Positions 8,952 through 16,976 of a DNA stretch of 64,000 nt are shown here, in pieces. The position numbers and the translations under genes were made by a program. The first letter of the stretch is position 1. Each line of letters begins with the position of its first letter. Under the pieces are notes generated by a model that did not search any database, was not told where the DNA came from, and worked only from the letters and a program-made list of their open reading frames with translations. Origin of the DNA: Paenibacillus_D tarimensis_A (GTDB lineage Bacteria; Bacillota; Bacilli; Paenibacillales; Paenibacillaceae); assembly GCA_041281825.1 (NCBI GenBank), contig CP166298.1, positions 310,001 to 374,000 on the forward strand. Reading direction: 5' to 3'.

Positions 8952-8987
8952 AAGAGCCATAGAGATGCTATGGTTCTTTTTTATTTG
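8952..8987 (+). terminator. Intrinsic terminator of the polysaccharide operon
   Basis: An 11-bp stem (AAGAGCCATAG with CTATGGTTCTT, one G-U pair) and a 5-base loop are followed by a run of T. It lies directly after the glycosyltransferase stop codon. Confidence 0.85.
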
Positions 8988-9099
8988 GAAAGATACGGCA
9001 ACCATTTTCATCCACATTATGTTAGAGTAAAATGGAACAAATGTTCGAATTAAGTAGAGTGGGATGAAACAGATGTTGGGGTAAGGGATGATTGTCATG

Positions 9100-9309
9100 C
9101 AGCAATCCAGTATACTGAAAGAAGAAAATAGTTCTGATTTATTTCGGTCTTATGTGGATTTGAAAGCGGATTTTGCTAAGCAAATGTTTGGCAAGAAGGG
9201 CAGTGAACCGATACTAGTTGCCACCGGTCGAAAATTACTGGCAGGCGGCATGAAAATATCTGAGGTTTGAGCAATTACAGGTTTATCGGTAGAGGATCTT
9301 ACGGAGTAA
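9100..9309 (+). pseudogene. Remnant of a short reading frame ending in a helix typical of Rpn/transposase-type nucleases
   Basis: The frame from ATG 9100 (or 9088) runs 57-60 codons to a TGA at 9268, and the same frame continues with AITGLSVEDLTE before a TAA. The join KISEV-stop-AITGLSVEDL looks like the end of PD-(D/E)xK transposase-like nucleases, whose C termini often read EIAEITGLSVEEI. The body is too short for that family, so this would be a deleted and stop-interrupted relic. The resemblance is weak and the call is tentative. Confidence 0.35.
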
Positions 9310-9359
9310 TTTAACGTTATCGAACAGTTGAAGCTCGTTCATCGTAAGGATGTGAAGTT

Positions 9360-10709
9360 ATGAGCAAGAACAAAATTACGGTCATAGGTACGGGATACGT
9401 TGGATTGGTGTGCGGCGCTTGTTTTGCGGAAAAAGGCTATGAAGTGACAAGCTGCGATATCGACGAGGCTAAGATCGAGCGGCTGAATAGCGGAGAAGTC
9501 CCGATCTATGAGCCGGGATTACAGCCCATGATCCGGGACAATGTACGTGCGGGGAGGTTAACCTTCACCGCTAATGTCGAAGAGGCGATCCGCCGCTCTG
9601 AAATCGTATATATTGCCGTCGGTACGCCAATGTCGGCATCCGGGGAAGCCGATCTTGCGGGTGTGCTTTCGGTTGCGCGTACAATCGGGGAGCATTTAAA
9701 CGGCTATAAAGTCATTGTTACGAAAAGCACGGTGCCTGTCGGAACGGGAAAGGTCATTGAAGAGACGATATCGCGTTATCGGATGGATCCGGAAGTAAGG
9801 TTCGATGTTGTCGCAAATCCCGAATTTCTCCGGGAGGGCACGGCGATACAGGATTGTATGCAGATGGAACGGGCCGTTATCGGGTCCCGGAGCGAAGAAG
9901 CGGCCTCCATTATCGCAGAGCTGCACAAACCGTTCAACACTAACATTGTCATAACCAGTCTTGAAAGCGCGGAGATGATCAAGTATGCGGCGAACGCCTT
10001 TTTGGCAACCAAGGTTGCTTTCATTAACGGTGTCGCTAATCTATGCGAGGCTTTCGGTGCGGATGTAACCGAGGTTGCGGAAGGGATGGGGCTTGACAGC
10101 CGCATCGGCAGACGTTTTCTGCAGGCCGGAATTGGCTATGGCGGCTCATGCTTTCCGAAGGATATGCTGGCGCTGCAGTCCAGTTCCCAACAAGCGGGAT
10201 ATGATTTCCCTTTGCTGGGTGCCGTCATGGAGATGAACGAGCGTCAAAAGGTTATTTTTATCGATAAAATCAAACAGGTGATCGGGGACATAAACGGAAA
10301 GACGATCGCCGTTCTGGGACTGGCTTTCAAGCCTGATACCGATGATATCCGGTGTGCTCCGTCTCTTACCATTGTTCCGGCATTACATCAGATGGGGGCG
10401 ACGATTAAAGCGTTCGATCCCGCAGCGAATGTGAATTTCCGACAGCAAGTAGGCCAGGATGTGCAATATTTTACGGATGTGTATGAAACGATACTGAATT
10501 GCGATGCCGCCGTCATCCTGACCGAGTGGCAGGAGATCACCCGGATGGACCTTGCAAAGGCACGGGTATTGATGAAATCGCCGGTCCTGTTTGACGGCAG
10601 AAACTGTTTCTCCCTGGAGGAGATGAATAGATCAGGTTTTGCCTATTACCCGGTGGGAAGGGCGGCTGTTTCGCAGTTGCCGAAGCAAGACGAAACGAGC
10701 GATCTTTGA
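9360..10709 (+). CDS. ugd: UDP-glucose 6-dehydrogenase
   Basis: Oxidises UDP-glucose twice with NAD+ to UDP-glucuronate, a precursor for acidic polysaccharides. The 449-residue protein has the Rossmann motif VIGTGYVGLVCGACFAE at the N terminus, VGTPM near residue 83, STVPVGTG near 122, NPEFLREGTA near 153, and the catalytic Cys in GYGGSCFPKD near 260. The C terminus carries the UDP-binding domain with VLGLAFKPDTDD near 320. It is also known as tuaD in Bacillus. The stop codon lies in a copy of the dispersed palindromic element. Confidence 0.94.
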   Translation: MSKNKITVIGTGYVGLVCGACFAEKGYEVTSCDIDEAKIERLNSGEVPIYEPGLQPMIRDNVRAGRLTFTANVEEAIRRSEIVYIAVGTPMSASGEADLAGVLSVARTIGEHLNGYKVIVTKSTVPVGTGKVIEETISRYRMDPEVRFDVVANPEFLREGTAIQDCMQMERAVIGSRSEEAASIIAELHKPFNTNIVITSLESAEMIKYAANAFLATKVAFINGVANLCEAFGADVTEVAEGMGLDSRIGRRFLQAGIGYGGSCFPKDMLALQSSSQQAGYDFPLLGAVMEMNERQKVIFIDKIKQVIGDINGKTIAVLGLAFKPDTDDIRCAPSLTIVPALHQMGATIKAFDPAANVNFRQQVGQDVQYFTDVYETILNCDAAVILTEWQEITRMDLAKARVLMKSPVLFDGRNCFSLEEMNRSGFAYYPVGRAAVSQLPKQDETSDL

Positions 10710-10795
10710 GCAAAGCACAAAGCGGAGGCGCGAACCAAACCACGGTAAAACTTATGGGGCAGTCTACCAGTCAATAATAAGAAAGGGGCGATTCG

Positions 10796-11419
10796 ATGTT
10801 CGAAAATATTCAAGCGGGAATCATCATCGCCGGCGGCAGAAGTGTGCGGATGGGCAGCGATAAGGCGCTGCTTCCTGTTGGAGGACGGCCATTGCTGGCC
10901 GGTGTAACGGAGCAGGTCGCCGCGCTTTGCGGCAAAGTGTTGATTGTGGCAAATGGAGAGCAGCGGCTGGAGCAGTACCGTGCCGTCATCGGAGAATATG
11001 CTCCGGGTATGAAAAGCGTTGTTCGCATTGTTGCCGACCGTTATCCCGGCAGCGGTCCGCTTGCGGGGCTGGAAGCGGGGATGTCGGAGCTCCCGCAGCA
11101 GGGTTATGCTTTTGTACTGGCGTGCGATATGCCGCATATAAGCACCACGTTGCTTCAACGGATGGCTGAGCGCGCGGATGGGGCGGCGGATGTCGTTCAT
11201 GCAGCGGGCCAGCCGTTCCATGCGCTATATCACACGAGAACAGCAGAAACTGCGCGCCGCATGCTCGAGGAAGGCGACTTCCGTTTCATGCGGCTGTTTG
11301 AGCGTTTGCGGGTGACGGAAGTAAGTCCGGTGAGCGAGGAGGAAGCGGGAGCGTTTGTCAATTTGAATACCCCGCAGGCCTATCAACGATATGTGGATAA
11401 TCAAGAGAACCTGGATTGA
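10796..11419 (+). CDS. mobA: Molybdenum cofactor guanylyltransferase
   Basis: MobA joins GMP to molybdopterin to make the bis-MGD cofactor used by nitrate reductases. The 207-residue protein has the motif AGGRSVRMGSDKALLPVGG (GGxSxRMGxDK) near the N terminus and ACDMPHIS near residue 104 with the metal-binding Asp. An AAAGGGG site precedes the ATG. Its position next to the nitrate assimilation genes fits supply of cofactor to NasC, and perhaps to the molybdoenzyme at 40763, although that second family usually needs no GMP. Confidence 0.92.
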   Translation: MFENIQAGIIIAGGRSVRMGSDKALLPVGGRPLLAGVTEQVAALCGKVLIVANGEQRLEQYRAVIGEYAPGMKSVVRIVADRYPGSGPLAGLEAGMSELPQQGYAFVLACDMPHISTTLLQRMAERADGAADVVHAAGQPFHALYHTRTAETARRMLEEGDFRFMRLFERLRVTEVSPVSEEEAGAFVNLNTPQAYQRYVDNQENLD

Positions 11420-11430
11420 GTCGTATTTGG

Positions 11431-11447
11431 TGTTAGGTAATATAACA
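11431..11447. promoter_or_regulatory. GlnR/TnrA box (distal) upstream of narK
   Basis: TGTTAGGTAATATAACA matches the GlnR/TnrA consensus TGTNAN7TNACA at every fixed base. It lies about 105 bp upstream of a second box, near ten helical turns, which would suit a looped activator arrangement. Confidence 0.8.
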
Positions 11448-11535
11448 TAAAGATTATTTTACAGACTTCTGATGACGAAAATGGATTAGAAAATAATCGT
11501 TATATTTGAGAAAAGGCCATTTTCAGGAAAATTAA

Positions 11536-11552
11536 TGTTAGGAAATATAACA
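11536..11552. promoter_or_regulatory. GlnR/TnrA box (proximal) upstream of narK
   Basis: TGTTAGGAAATATAACA matches TGTNAN7TNACA fully. Its centre is about 50 bases upstream of the expected transcription start, the position from which TnrA activates promoters in Bacillus, so activation under nitrogen limitation is inferred. Confidence 0.85.
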
Positions 11553-11560
11553 TAAACATA

Positions 11561-11588
11561 TTGACATATTTTATTTTTCTTATACAAT
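11561..11588 (+). promoter_or_regulatory. Sigma-A promoter of narK
   Basis: TTGACA at 11561-11566 and TACAAT at 11583-11588 are spaced by 16 bases. The leader from about 11595 to the start codon at 12026 is over 400 bases long and holds an antitermination module. Confidence 0.8.
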
Positions 11589-11645
11589 GTAGTTATAGTT
11601 AGACATGAATCAGTGATGATGTTGAATATTACTTAACTTAAGATC

Positions 11646-11767
11646 AAGATCGATTAACAATGAAGTTAATCGATCTTGGGGCAATGGGGCCCTGCATGAT
11701 CATTCGGTTGGTATCCGTGTCTTATCTTTGCGGAACCGGTTGGATCATTATGCAGGGTTTCTATTTT
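11646..11767 (+). promoter_or_regulatory. ANTAR-type antitermination leader of narK (two hexaloop hairpins plus terminator)
   Basis: Hairpin 1 is a perfect 13-bp stem (11646-11658 with 11665-11677) closing the loop AATGAA. Hairpin 2 (11678-11682 with 11689-11693) closes the loop AATGGG. Both loops have A at position 1 and G at position 4, the signature recognised by ANTAR proteins. The 3' arm of hairpin 2 overlaps the 5' arm (CCCTGCAT, from 11690) of a terminator whose other arm is ATGCAGGG at 11750-11757 followed by TTTCTATTTT. The two structures are mutually exclusive, so ANTAR binding would block termination. Confidence 0.8.
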
Positions 11768-11810
11768 AGGGATATTCAGACAAGGTATTCTCACTGATTT
11801 GGGTTGTAGC

Positions 11811-11850
11811 GGAGAGACTTTGAGCTCGGCTCAAAGATCGCTATGTCAGG
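11811..11850 (+). repeat. Dispersed palindromic element, copy A
   Basis: It contains the core CTTTGAGC-TCG-GCTCAAAG, flanked by GGAGAGA upstream and GATCGCTATGTCAGG downstream. The same sequence recurs at 28556, 40692 and 50729, inverted at 34469, and in degenerate inverted form at 10700. Here it lies in the narK leader. Confidence 0.8.
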
Positions 11851-11945
11851 CACGAAGAAGTGCCTGCTTTGGCAACGATGCCTGTCCTGACGAGCCGGAT
11901 GGTTGAATCCGGAATTTGGGGTGGGCAATTTTGATTTAATAAGCT
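11844..11945 (+). promoter_or_regulatory. Second structured module in the narK leader
   Basis: A 7-bp hairpin CAGGCAC/GTGCCTG with loop GAAGAA is followed by TTTGGCAACGATGCC, which closely matches the TTGGCAACGAAGCC seen between hairpin 2 and the terminator in the nasA and nasD leaders. A second 6-bp hairpin (CCGGAT/ATCCGG) and a GGGCAATTTTGATTT end follow. The loop lacks the A at position 1, so it may be a diverged or alternative regulatory module. Confidence 0.45.
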
Positions 11946-12025
11946 GGTGTGAGAGGAGTCGTATTTTGTTGTTTTATCCGTTTTTGTAGAAAGAAAAAGA
12001 GAAAGAAATAGTGGAGGGGAAAACA

Positions 12026-13552
12026 ATGAAGGTATCAGATCTCTTTAGATTCAAAGATGAAAAAATTAAAGTGCTGCACTTAACGATGATCGCATTTTTC
12101 ATTACTTTTGTTACATGGTTCAACATGGCGCCATTAGCGACGACGATGATTGAGGAAACCGGATGGCTGACAGCGAAGCATATTGGCGTTCTGGGGATTA
12201 TGAACGTTGCTTTGACCATTCCCGCGCGTATTATTATCGGGAGCTTGCTTGATAAATATGGTCCCCGGGTTGTATTCAGTTTATTATTGATCGTCATGTC
12301 TATTCCGACATTTGTCTTCGCTTTCGGGGATACTTGGGCGCAAATCGCGATTTCCCGGCTGTTGATGAGCTGTATTGGAGCAGGCTTCGTCATCGGGATC
12401 CGAATGGTATCCGAATGGTTCCCTCCGAAATCCGTCGGCTTCGCCGAAGGCTTTTATGCGGGATGGGGAAATTTCGGGTCGGCCTTTGCGGCAATGACGC
12501 TTCCCTGGATCGCTTTTAACCTGTTCGGAGGCGATAACGGCTGGCGTTATGCGGTTGCTGCGACCGGTGCGATCTGCTTGATCTATGGTTTCATTTACTA
12601 CGCTTTGGTCAAGAACACTCCGGAAAATAAAGCGTACTTCAAGCCGAAAAGTGCACATGCGTTAGAAGTCAGCAGTTGGAAGGACTTGATTCAGCTGATT
12701 TGCTGGACCCTGCCTCTTGTAGGAGCGTTAGCATTGCTTACATGGAGACTTGGTAATACGGATTTCATCTCTAATACAGCCGCAAATATTATTTACGTCG
12801 TATTGGGCATTGTATTCGTCTATCAGGTGTTCCGAATCCTGCAGGTTAATCTGCCGATCTTGAGAAAAGGCGTTCCGGATGATGACAAATATAAATTCAA
12901 AAACGTCGCCGCATTGAATACGACCTATTTCGCAAATTTCGGAGCGGAGCTGGCAGTTGTTTCGATGCTCCCGATGTTTTTCCAAAACACGTTCTCGCTT
13001 ACGCCGACTGCTGCGGGCCTGATTGCTTCCACTTTCGCTTTTGTCAATTTGTTTGCGCGTCCGTTAGGCGGCATTCTGTCCGACCGGCTGAAAAACCGGA
13101 AAATGGTTATGTTGGTTTATATGGCAGGCATCACGCTCGGATTTTTCAGTATGGGGCTGATGACCGAAGGCTGGCCGATTATAATGGCGGTAGCGATTAC
13201 GATTCTAACCTCGATGTTTGTTCAAGGAGCGGAAGGCTCGACGTTCGCGATCATTCCGATGATCAAGAAGCGGCTTACCGGACAGATTGCCGGAATGGCC
13301 GGCGCGTACGGCAACGTTGGTGCCGTGACCTATCTGACCATTTTGACGCTGGTTTCGACGCAGCAGTTTTTCTTTATCCTGGCCGGAGGCGCTCTTATCA
13401 GCTTCCTGACTTGTTGGGCTTTGTTGGAAGAACCGAAAGGCTCCTTTGCCGATGACTATGTGACTTCCTCCGTGGATAAAGAATTGGCAGGATTGAAGAT
13501 GGGCTCGAAGCCCGTCGGCGTATTAACGGCCGATGCCGCAGCAACGAAATAA
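12026..13552 (+). CDS. narK: Nitrate/nitrite transporter, NNP family (NarK/NrtP type)
   Basis: A 508-residue major facilitator protein with 12 predicted membrane segments. Family signatures include FYAGWGNFGSAFAAM near residue 150 and GMAGAYGNVGAV near 430, the two glycine-rich nitrate-signature regions, and an Arg in GIRMVSEWF near 130. A polar insert (about 205-300) makes it longer than NasA. The ATG at 12026 follows GTGGAGGGG; an upstream in-frame GTG is part of that site. The long leader with GlnR boxes and the ANTAR module indicates induction for nitrate assimilation. Import of nitrate versus exchange with nitrite cannot be told. Confidence 0.9.
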   Translation: MKVSDLFRFKDEKIKVLHLTMIAFFITFVTWFNMAPLATTMIEETGWLTAKHIGVLGIMNVALTIPARIIIGSLLDKYGPRVVFSLLLIVMSIPTFVFAFGDTWAQIAISRLLMSCIGAGFVIGIRMVSEWFPPKSVGFAEGFYAGWGNFGSAFAAMTLPWIAFNLFGGDNGWRYAVAATGAICLIYGFIYYALVKNTPENKAYFKPKSAHALEVSSWKDLIQLICWTLPLVGALALLTWRLGNTDFISNTAANIIYVVLGIVFVYQVFRILQVNLPILRKGVPDDDKYKFKNVAALNTTYFANFGAELAVVSMLPMFFQNTFSLTPTAAGLIASTFAFVNLFARPLGGILSDRLKNRKMVMLVYMAGITLGFFSMGLMTEGWPIIMAVAITILTSMFVQGAEGSTFAIIPMIKKRLTGQIAGMAGAYGNVGAVTYLTILTLVSTQQFFFILAGGALISFLTCWALLEEPKGSFADDYVTSSVDKELAGLKMGSKPVGVLTADAAATK

Positions 13553-13581
13553 ATAAGTCGCTACCCTGGTGAACGTGAAAT

Positions 13582-13645
13582 GCGCCCTTTCGAATGCTTG
13601 CTGAGAGAACACTCGCCTCTCGGCAGCGACGAAGGGCGCTTTTTT
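13582..13645 (+). terminator. Intrinsic terminator of narK
   Basis: GCGCCCTTTCG at 13582 pairs with GAAGGGCGC at 13631-13639 (small internal mismatch) across a structured loop, followed by six T. Confidence 0.85.
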
Positions 13646-13840
13646 CTCTACTAACAGAATCACTTTATACAAGTTGAACTAATCATTTGCCGCACGCCGC
13701 GTGTATTTTGAGGAAAATGTCGTCAATAAGGGAGGTAAAATGAAAGGACATGCCGAACAAGTGCTGGAGGTAGGGCAACGTAATCACTGCAACGCTGAAT
13801 ATGAATCGGTAATTAGTAGGAACTGCTTAGCAGCCGTTCA

Positions 13841-14045
13841 TTTGTACGATTTTTCGTACAGATTCATCGATTTGTACTTCTATTGGAGAAATTTTGTACG
13901 ATTTTTAGTATAAATTCTTCGATTTATTTTGCTTTAGAGACATTTTTGTATGATTTTTCATCTAAAAATGTCGAAATAGACGCTGAAGACAGAATTTTGT
14001 ACGATTTTTCGCATTGATTCATCGATTTACCGTCAAAGGGAGTTA
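13841..14045. repeat. Four degenerate tandem copies of a 52-bp AT-rich unit
   Basis: Units begin with TTTGTACGATTTTTC-like sequence at 13841, 13893, 13945 and 13996 (spacing 52, 52, 51), and each ends near a TCATCGATTT-like stretch. The copies are diverged, so the array is old. Confidence 0.75.
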
Positions 14046-14089
14046 TACTTCTTTCCGCATGCTTCGCGTAATTTTCGGATCCTTCTTCA

Positions 14090-14175
14090 GTAAATAACGA
14101 CGCCGGCAACCGTTAAAACTTCAAAATGGCGTTTCTTCGTCAAATAGCGGCATGTACAACGATTAGAGCAGTCAA
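14090..14175. repeat. Dispersed intergenic repeat R2, copy 1
   Basis: It contains AACTTCAAAATGGCGTTT, TCAAATAGCGG and TTAGAGCAGTCAA in the same order and spacing as at 46364-46450. Identity between the copies is high but not perfect, and there is no coding potential. Confidence 0.75.
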
Positions 14176-14283
14176 AACGACTGAGATAAACCTTTCCTGA
14201 TGTTATCCCTCTACTCTGCCAACGTTCTGGAAGCGACCGCTTAAAGGCGGTGGGTTTAGACTTGGCACATGGAAACTAAATAA

Positions 14284-14332
14284 CAAAAAACTGCCTCGGA
14301 AGGGATCCAATTCCTTGAGGCAGTTTTTTTTG
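14284..14332. terminator. Bidirectional intrinsic terminator downstream of nasC
   Basis: The stem AACTGCCTC/GAGGCAGTT (14289-14297 with 14317-14325) has eight T on the plus side and TTTTTTGTTATTT on the minus side. On the minus strand it ends the nasC transcript. Confidence 0.8.
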
Positions 14333-14336
14333 GATA

Positions 14337-14413
14337 CGGGCGCGGGCGGCGCTCCCGGGGGGCGGGGAGTGGTCGAGCCCTAAACCCCCGGGAGCCGCGC
14401 GCAACCGCGCCCG
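14337..14413. repeat. GC-rich nested inverted repeat at the 3' end of nasC
   Basis: The outer arms CGGGCGCGG/CCGCGCCCG and inner arms CTCCCGGGGG/CCCCCGGGAG form a strong hairpin between the nasC stop and the bidirectional terminator. It may protect the mRNA 3' end. Confidence 0.6.
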
Positions 14414-14442
14414 CTATCGTGATTCTGCAGCCAAAGCGGCGC

Positions 14443-16722
14443 CTACGCTTTGGTGGAAGCCGCGGCTACCGAGCCGCCTGCGGCCGCCGGTTCGACTGTG
14501 CGGCCCGAATCATGTCCGCGGACTGCGGAAGCGGAAGCGGCCTGGGCTTCAGAACGGGATCTGGCCAGGTCCCCGGAAAGCGATTCGCGGTCGGCCCGTT
14601 CGACGCGAACCGCACAGACTTTGAATTCCGGCATCCGGCTGATGGGATGCAGGGCATCGTTCGTAAGCCGGTTAATGGAATGGTCGCCGCCCCAATGGAA
14701 CGGGACAAATACGGTCGTCGGATGAATCTCCTTCGAGATTTTTACCTCGAATGTGAGCGATCCTCGTCTTGTCGTCAGACGGACGCAATCCCCGAAACGC
14801 AGCTTCAGCCTCTCCGCGAGGGAAGGATGGATCTCAGCTACAGGCACCGGCGCTTTCTTCATCAGCGCCTCCGTACGGCGGGTTTGCGTGCCGCTCAAGT
14901 AATGGTTGCCGAGACGGCCGGTCGTCAAAATGTAGGGATATTCCGCATCCGTTGTCTCGGCCGGTTTCTTCGGCTCGATGCCGTGCAGCTTCGCGCGGCC
15001 GTCCGGATGTGCGAAGCGGCCGTTCTCAAACATGCGCGGCGTGCCGGCGTGATCGGGAGAAGGACATGGCCAGAACAGTCCTTTCTCCGCCTTCAGGCGG
15101 CTGTAGCTCATGCCGCTGTAATCCGCTTTGCCGCCTGCGGTAGCGCGGCAAAGCTCATTGAATACCGCTTCAGGGCTGTCAAAGCGGAAATATTGCCCCC
15201 GCCCGAGACGATCCGCAAGCTCGCAGATCAGTTCGTAATCGGGTTTGGCCTCTCCGGGCGGAACAAGCGCCTGAGGACGGTGGAATACGCGTCCCTCCAG
15301 GTTAGTCAGCGTTCCTTCCGCTTCCAGGAACGACGTCCCGGGCAGCAGCCAATGTGCATAGGCTGCGGTTTCCGTCTCGAACAGATCGACGACGATCAGC
15401 AGCTCCAGCTTGGCCAGCGCCTTGGCGACCCGATCGCTGTTCGGGCTGGAGACGAGCGGATTGGAGCCGAGCACGATCATTGCTTTAATCTCGCCTTCGT
15501 GAATTTTGTCGAACAGCTCGTAGGCCGATACGCCTTTCCCGGGAAGCTCAGCCGGGTCGATCCCCCAGACGGAAGCGACGTGCTCGCGGGCCGTGGGGTC
15601 GTCGATCATCCGGTAGCCGGGAAGCTGGTCGGCCTTCTGGCCGTGCTCGCGCCCACCTTGGCCGTTCGCCTGACCGGTGACCGCGCCGTAGCCGCAGCCT
15701 GGCTTGCCGATTTTCCCCGTCAGCAGGCACAGATTAATGTAATTTAGCGTATGCTCTACGCCGTTGACTTGCTGCTCCAGCCCTCGCGCCGTCAACACGA
15801 TGCCGCTCTCCGCTTTGGCGAATCCGCGCGCAATCGTGCGAATGACCTCTACCGGTATGCCTGTGTAGAGGGAAACCTTATCGGGAGAAAATGCTTTAAC
15901 CGCTTCACGTACGCTCTCAATGCCGCTTGTGTGCTCGTTCACGTACGCTTCGTCATACAGACGCTCATCAAGAATGACATGAAGCAAAGCGTTCACAAAG
16001 ACGGAATCGAAGCCGGGCTGCAGAGGAACATGGATGTCTGCAATCTTGGACGTCATCGTTTGTCTGGGATCAATCGTGACAATGATCGCTTTCTGCTTCT
16101 TGGCTGCGAGCAGGTAAGGCATCATTGTCGGCTGGCATTCGGCAATATTCGTGCCGGCCAGAATAATATATTTCGAACGGCTGATCTCCTCAAGCGGGAC
16201 ATTCAGGCCGCGGTCCACGCCGAACGCTTTGTTCTGCGCGGCTGCTGCGGAAGACATGCAATACCGGCCGTTATAGTCGATATATTTGGAACGAAGCGCG
16301 ACCCGTGTGAACTTGCCCAGCAGGTAACAGACTTCATTCGTTAACGAACCGCCGCCGAATACGGAAACTGCATCCGAACCGTAGCGGCTTTGAATCGATT
16401 GTATGCGTCCGGCAATGTCGTCGAGCGCAAGTTCCCATGACGCCTTCTGCCACGCTTCACCCGCACCTTCGGCTGCCGATCGGCGCATCGGGGCCAGAAG
16501 CCGTTCGGGATGAACGACATGGCCGATGGAGTTGAAGCCTTTCTGACATAGTCGTCCGGTTGCGACCGGAAAATCGGGGCTGGCTTTCACTTCCCAGCCT
16601 CCGCCGGCAGTATCTTTATCGGAGCGTATCAGCTCCAGACCGCACTGCATGCTGCAATAGCAACAGTGGGATGAATGACGCTGATCGTCAGGATGTGCGG
16701 CGATAGCTTGCAAAGCGGTCAT
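14443..16722 (-). CDS. nasC: Assimilatory nitrate reductase catalytic subunit
   Basis: A 759-residue molybdopterin oxidoreductase that reduces nitrate to nitrite in the cytoplasm using Mo-bisMGD and one 4Fe-4S cluster. The cluster ligands are in HCCYCSMQCG near residue 20 and GRLCQKG near 56. Cofactor-binding segments include YCMSSAAAAQNKAFG, AGTNIAECQPTM, GANS-like loops and a C-terminal domain with TGRLGNHYLSGTQTRR. The last 50 residues are Ala/Ser/Arg-rich and unlike the family. A GGAGGG site precedes the ATG. No nasB-type electron-transfer partner is seen nearby. It follows a 53-residue ORF and nasA on the same strand. Confidence 0.92.
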   Translation of the reverse strand: MTALQAIAAHPDDQRHSSHCCYCSMQCGLELIRSDKDTAGGGWEVKASPDFPVATGRLCQKGFNSIGHVVHPERLLAPMRRSAAEGAGEAWQKASWELALDDIAGRIQSIQSRYGSDAVSVFGGGSLTNEVCYLLGKFTRVALRSKYIDYNGRYCMSSAAAAQNKAFGVDRGLNVPLEEISRSKYIILAGTNIAECQPTMMPYLLAAKKQKAIIVTIDPRQTMTSKIADIHVPLQPGFDSVFVNALLHVILDERLYDEAYVNEHTSGIESVREAVKAFSPDKVSLYTGIPVEVIRTIARGFAKAESGIVLTARGLEQQVNGVEHTLNYINLCLLTGKIGKPGCGYGAVTGQANGQGGREHGQKADQLPGYRMIDDPTAREHVASVWGIDPAELPGKGVSAYELFDKIHEGEIKAMIVLGSNPLVSSPNSDRVAKALAKLELLIVVDLFETETAAYAHWLLPGTSFLEAEGTLTNLEGRVFHRPQALVPPGEAKPDYELICELADRLGRGQYFRFDSPEAVFNELCRATAGGKADYSGMSYSRLKAEKGLFWPCPSPDHAGTPRMFENGRFAHPDGRAKLHGIEPKKPAETTDAEYPYILTTGRLGNHYLSGTQTRRTEALMKKAPVPVAEIHPSLAERLKLRFGDCVRLTTRRGSLTFEVKISKEIHPTTVFVPFHWGGDHSINRLTNDALHPISRMPEFKVCAVRVERADRESLSGDLARSRSEAQAASASAVRGHDSGRTVEPAAAGGSVAAASTKA

Positions 16723-16749
16723 GCGGATCCCTCCAATTGAAAAATGCGA

Positions 16750-16911
16750 TTAGCTGTTATGTTCCGTTTCCTCATCGTCATTGCGACGGGAACTGCGCTT
16801 CGGAACGGATTCCGAAGCGCGTGCCTTTCTATCGTTGCTTGCCTTGACAGGTCCCCACCAATCGATTGCATCGAGCAAATCCCCGGATTCGAACGGATCG
16901 AATGCACTCAT
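16750..16911 (-). CDS. Small protein of unknown function (53 aa) between nasA and nasC
   Basis: The frame starts MSAFDPFESGDLLDAIDWWG and continues as a charged Lys/Arg/Ser-rich then Asp/Glu-rich tail, with no membrane segment or Cys. A strong AAGGGGGAG site lies 7 bases before the ATG, and the stop is 27 bases before the nasC ATG, so it is well placed to be translated in the nas transcript. I do not recognise a family. It could be a maturation factor or an electron-transfer adaptor for NasC; this is speculation from position only. Confidence 0.6.
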   Translation of the reverse strand: MSAFDPFESGDLLDAIDWWGPVKASNDRKARASESVPKRSSRRNDDEETEHNS

Positions 16912-16976
16912 AGCGAGGCTCCCCCTTCTTATTAGTATAGAAATTATAAATTTTCAATACGAAAACCGGGCCCCGC

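Larger units (their letters stand above)
13646..14283. other. Gene-poor spacer between narK and nasC
   Basis: No convincing gene was found. The spacer holds a four-copy 52-bp tandem repeat (13841-14045) and a copy of a dispersed intergenic repeat (14090-14175). A 70-codon frame at 13701 runs into the repeat array and has no recognisable domain. Confidence 0.6.

Noticed and set aside
13701..13913. 70-codon plus-strand frame after narK
   Set aside because: A GGGAGG site and internal ATG exist, but the C-terminal half is translated tandem repeat and there is no family resemblance.
14419..15747. 442-codon plus-strand frame opposite nasC
   Set aside because: Its Arg-rich composition is typical of an antisense frame; nasC motifs on the other strand are clear.
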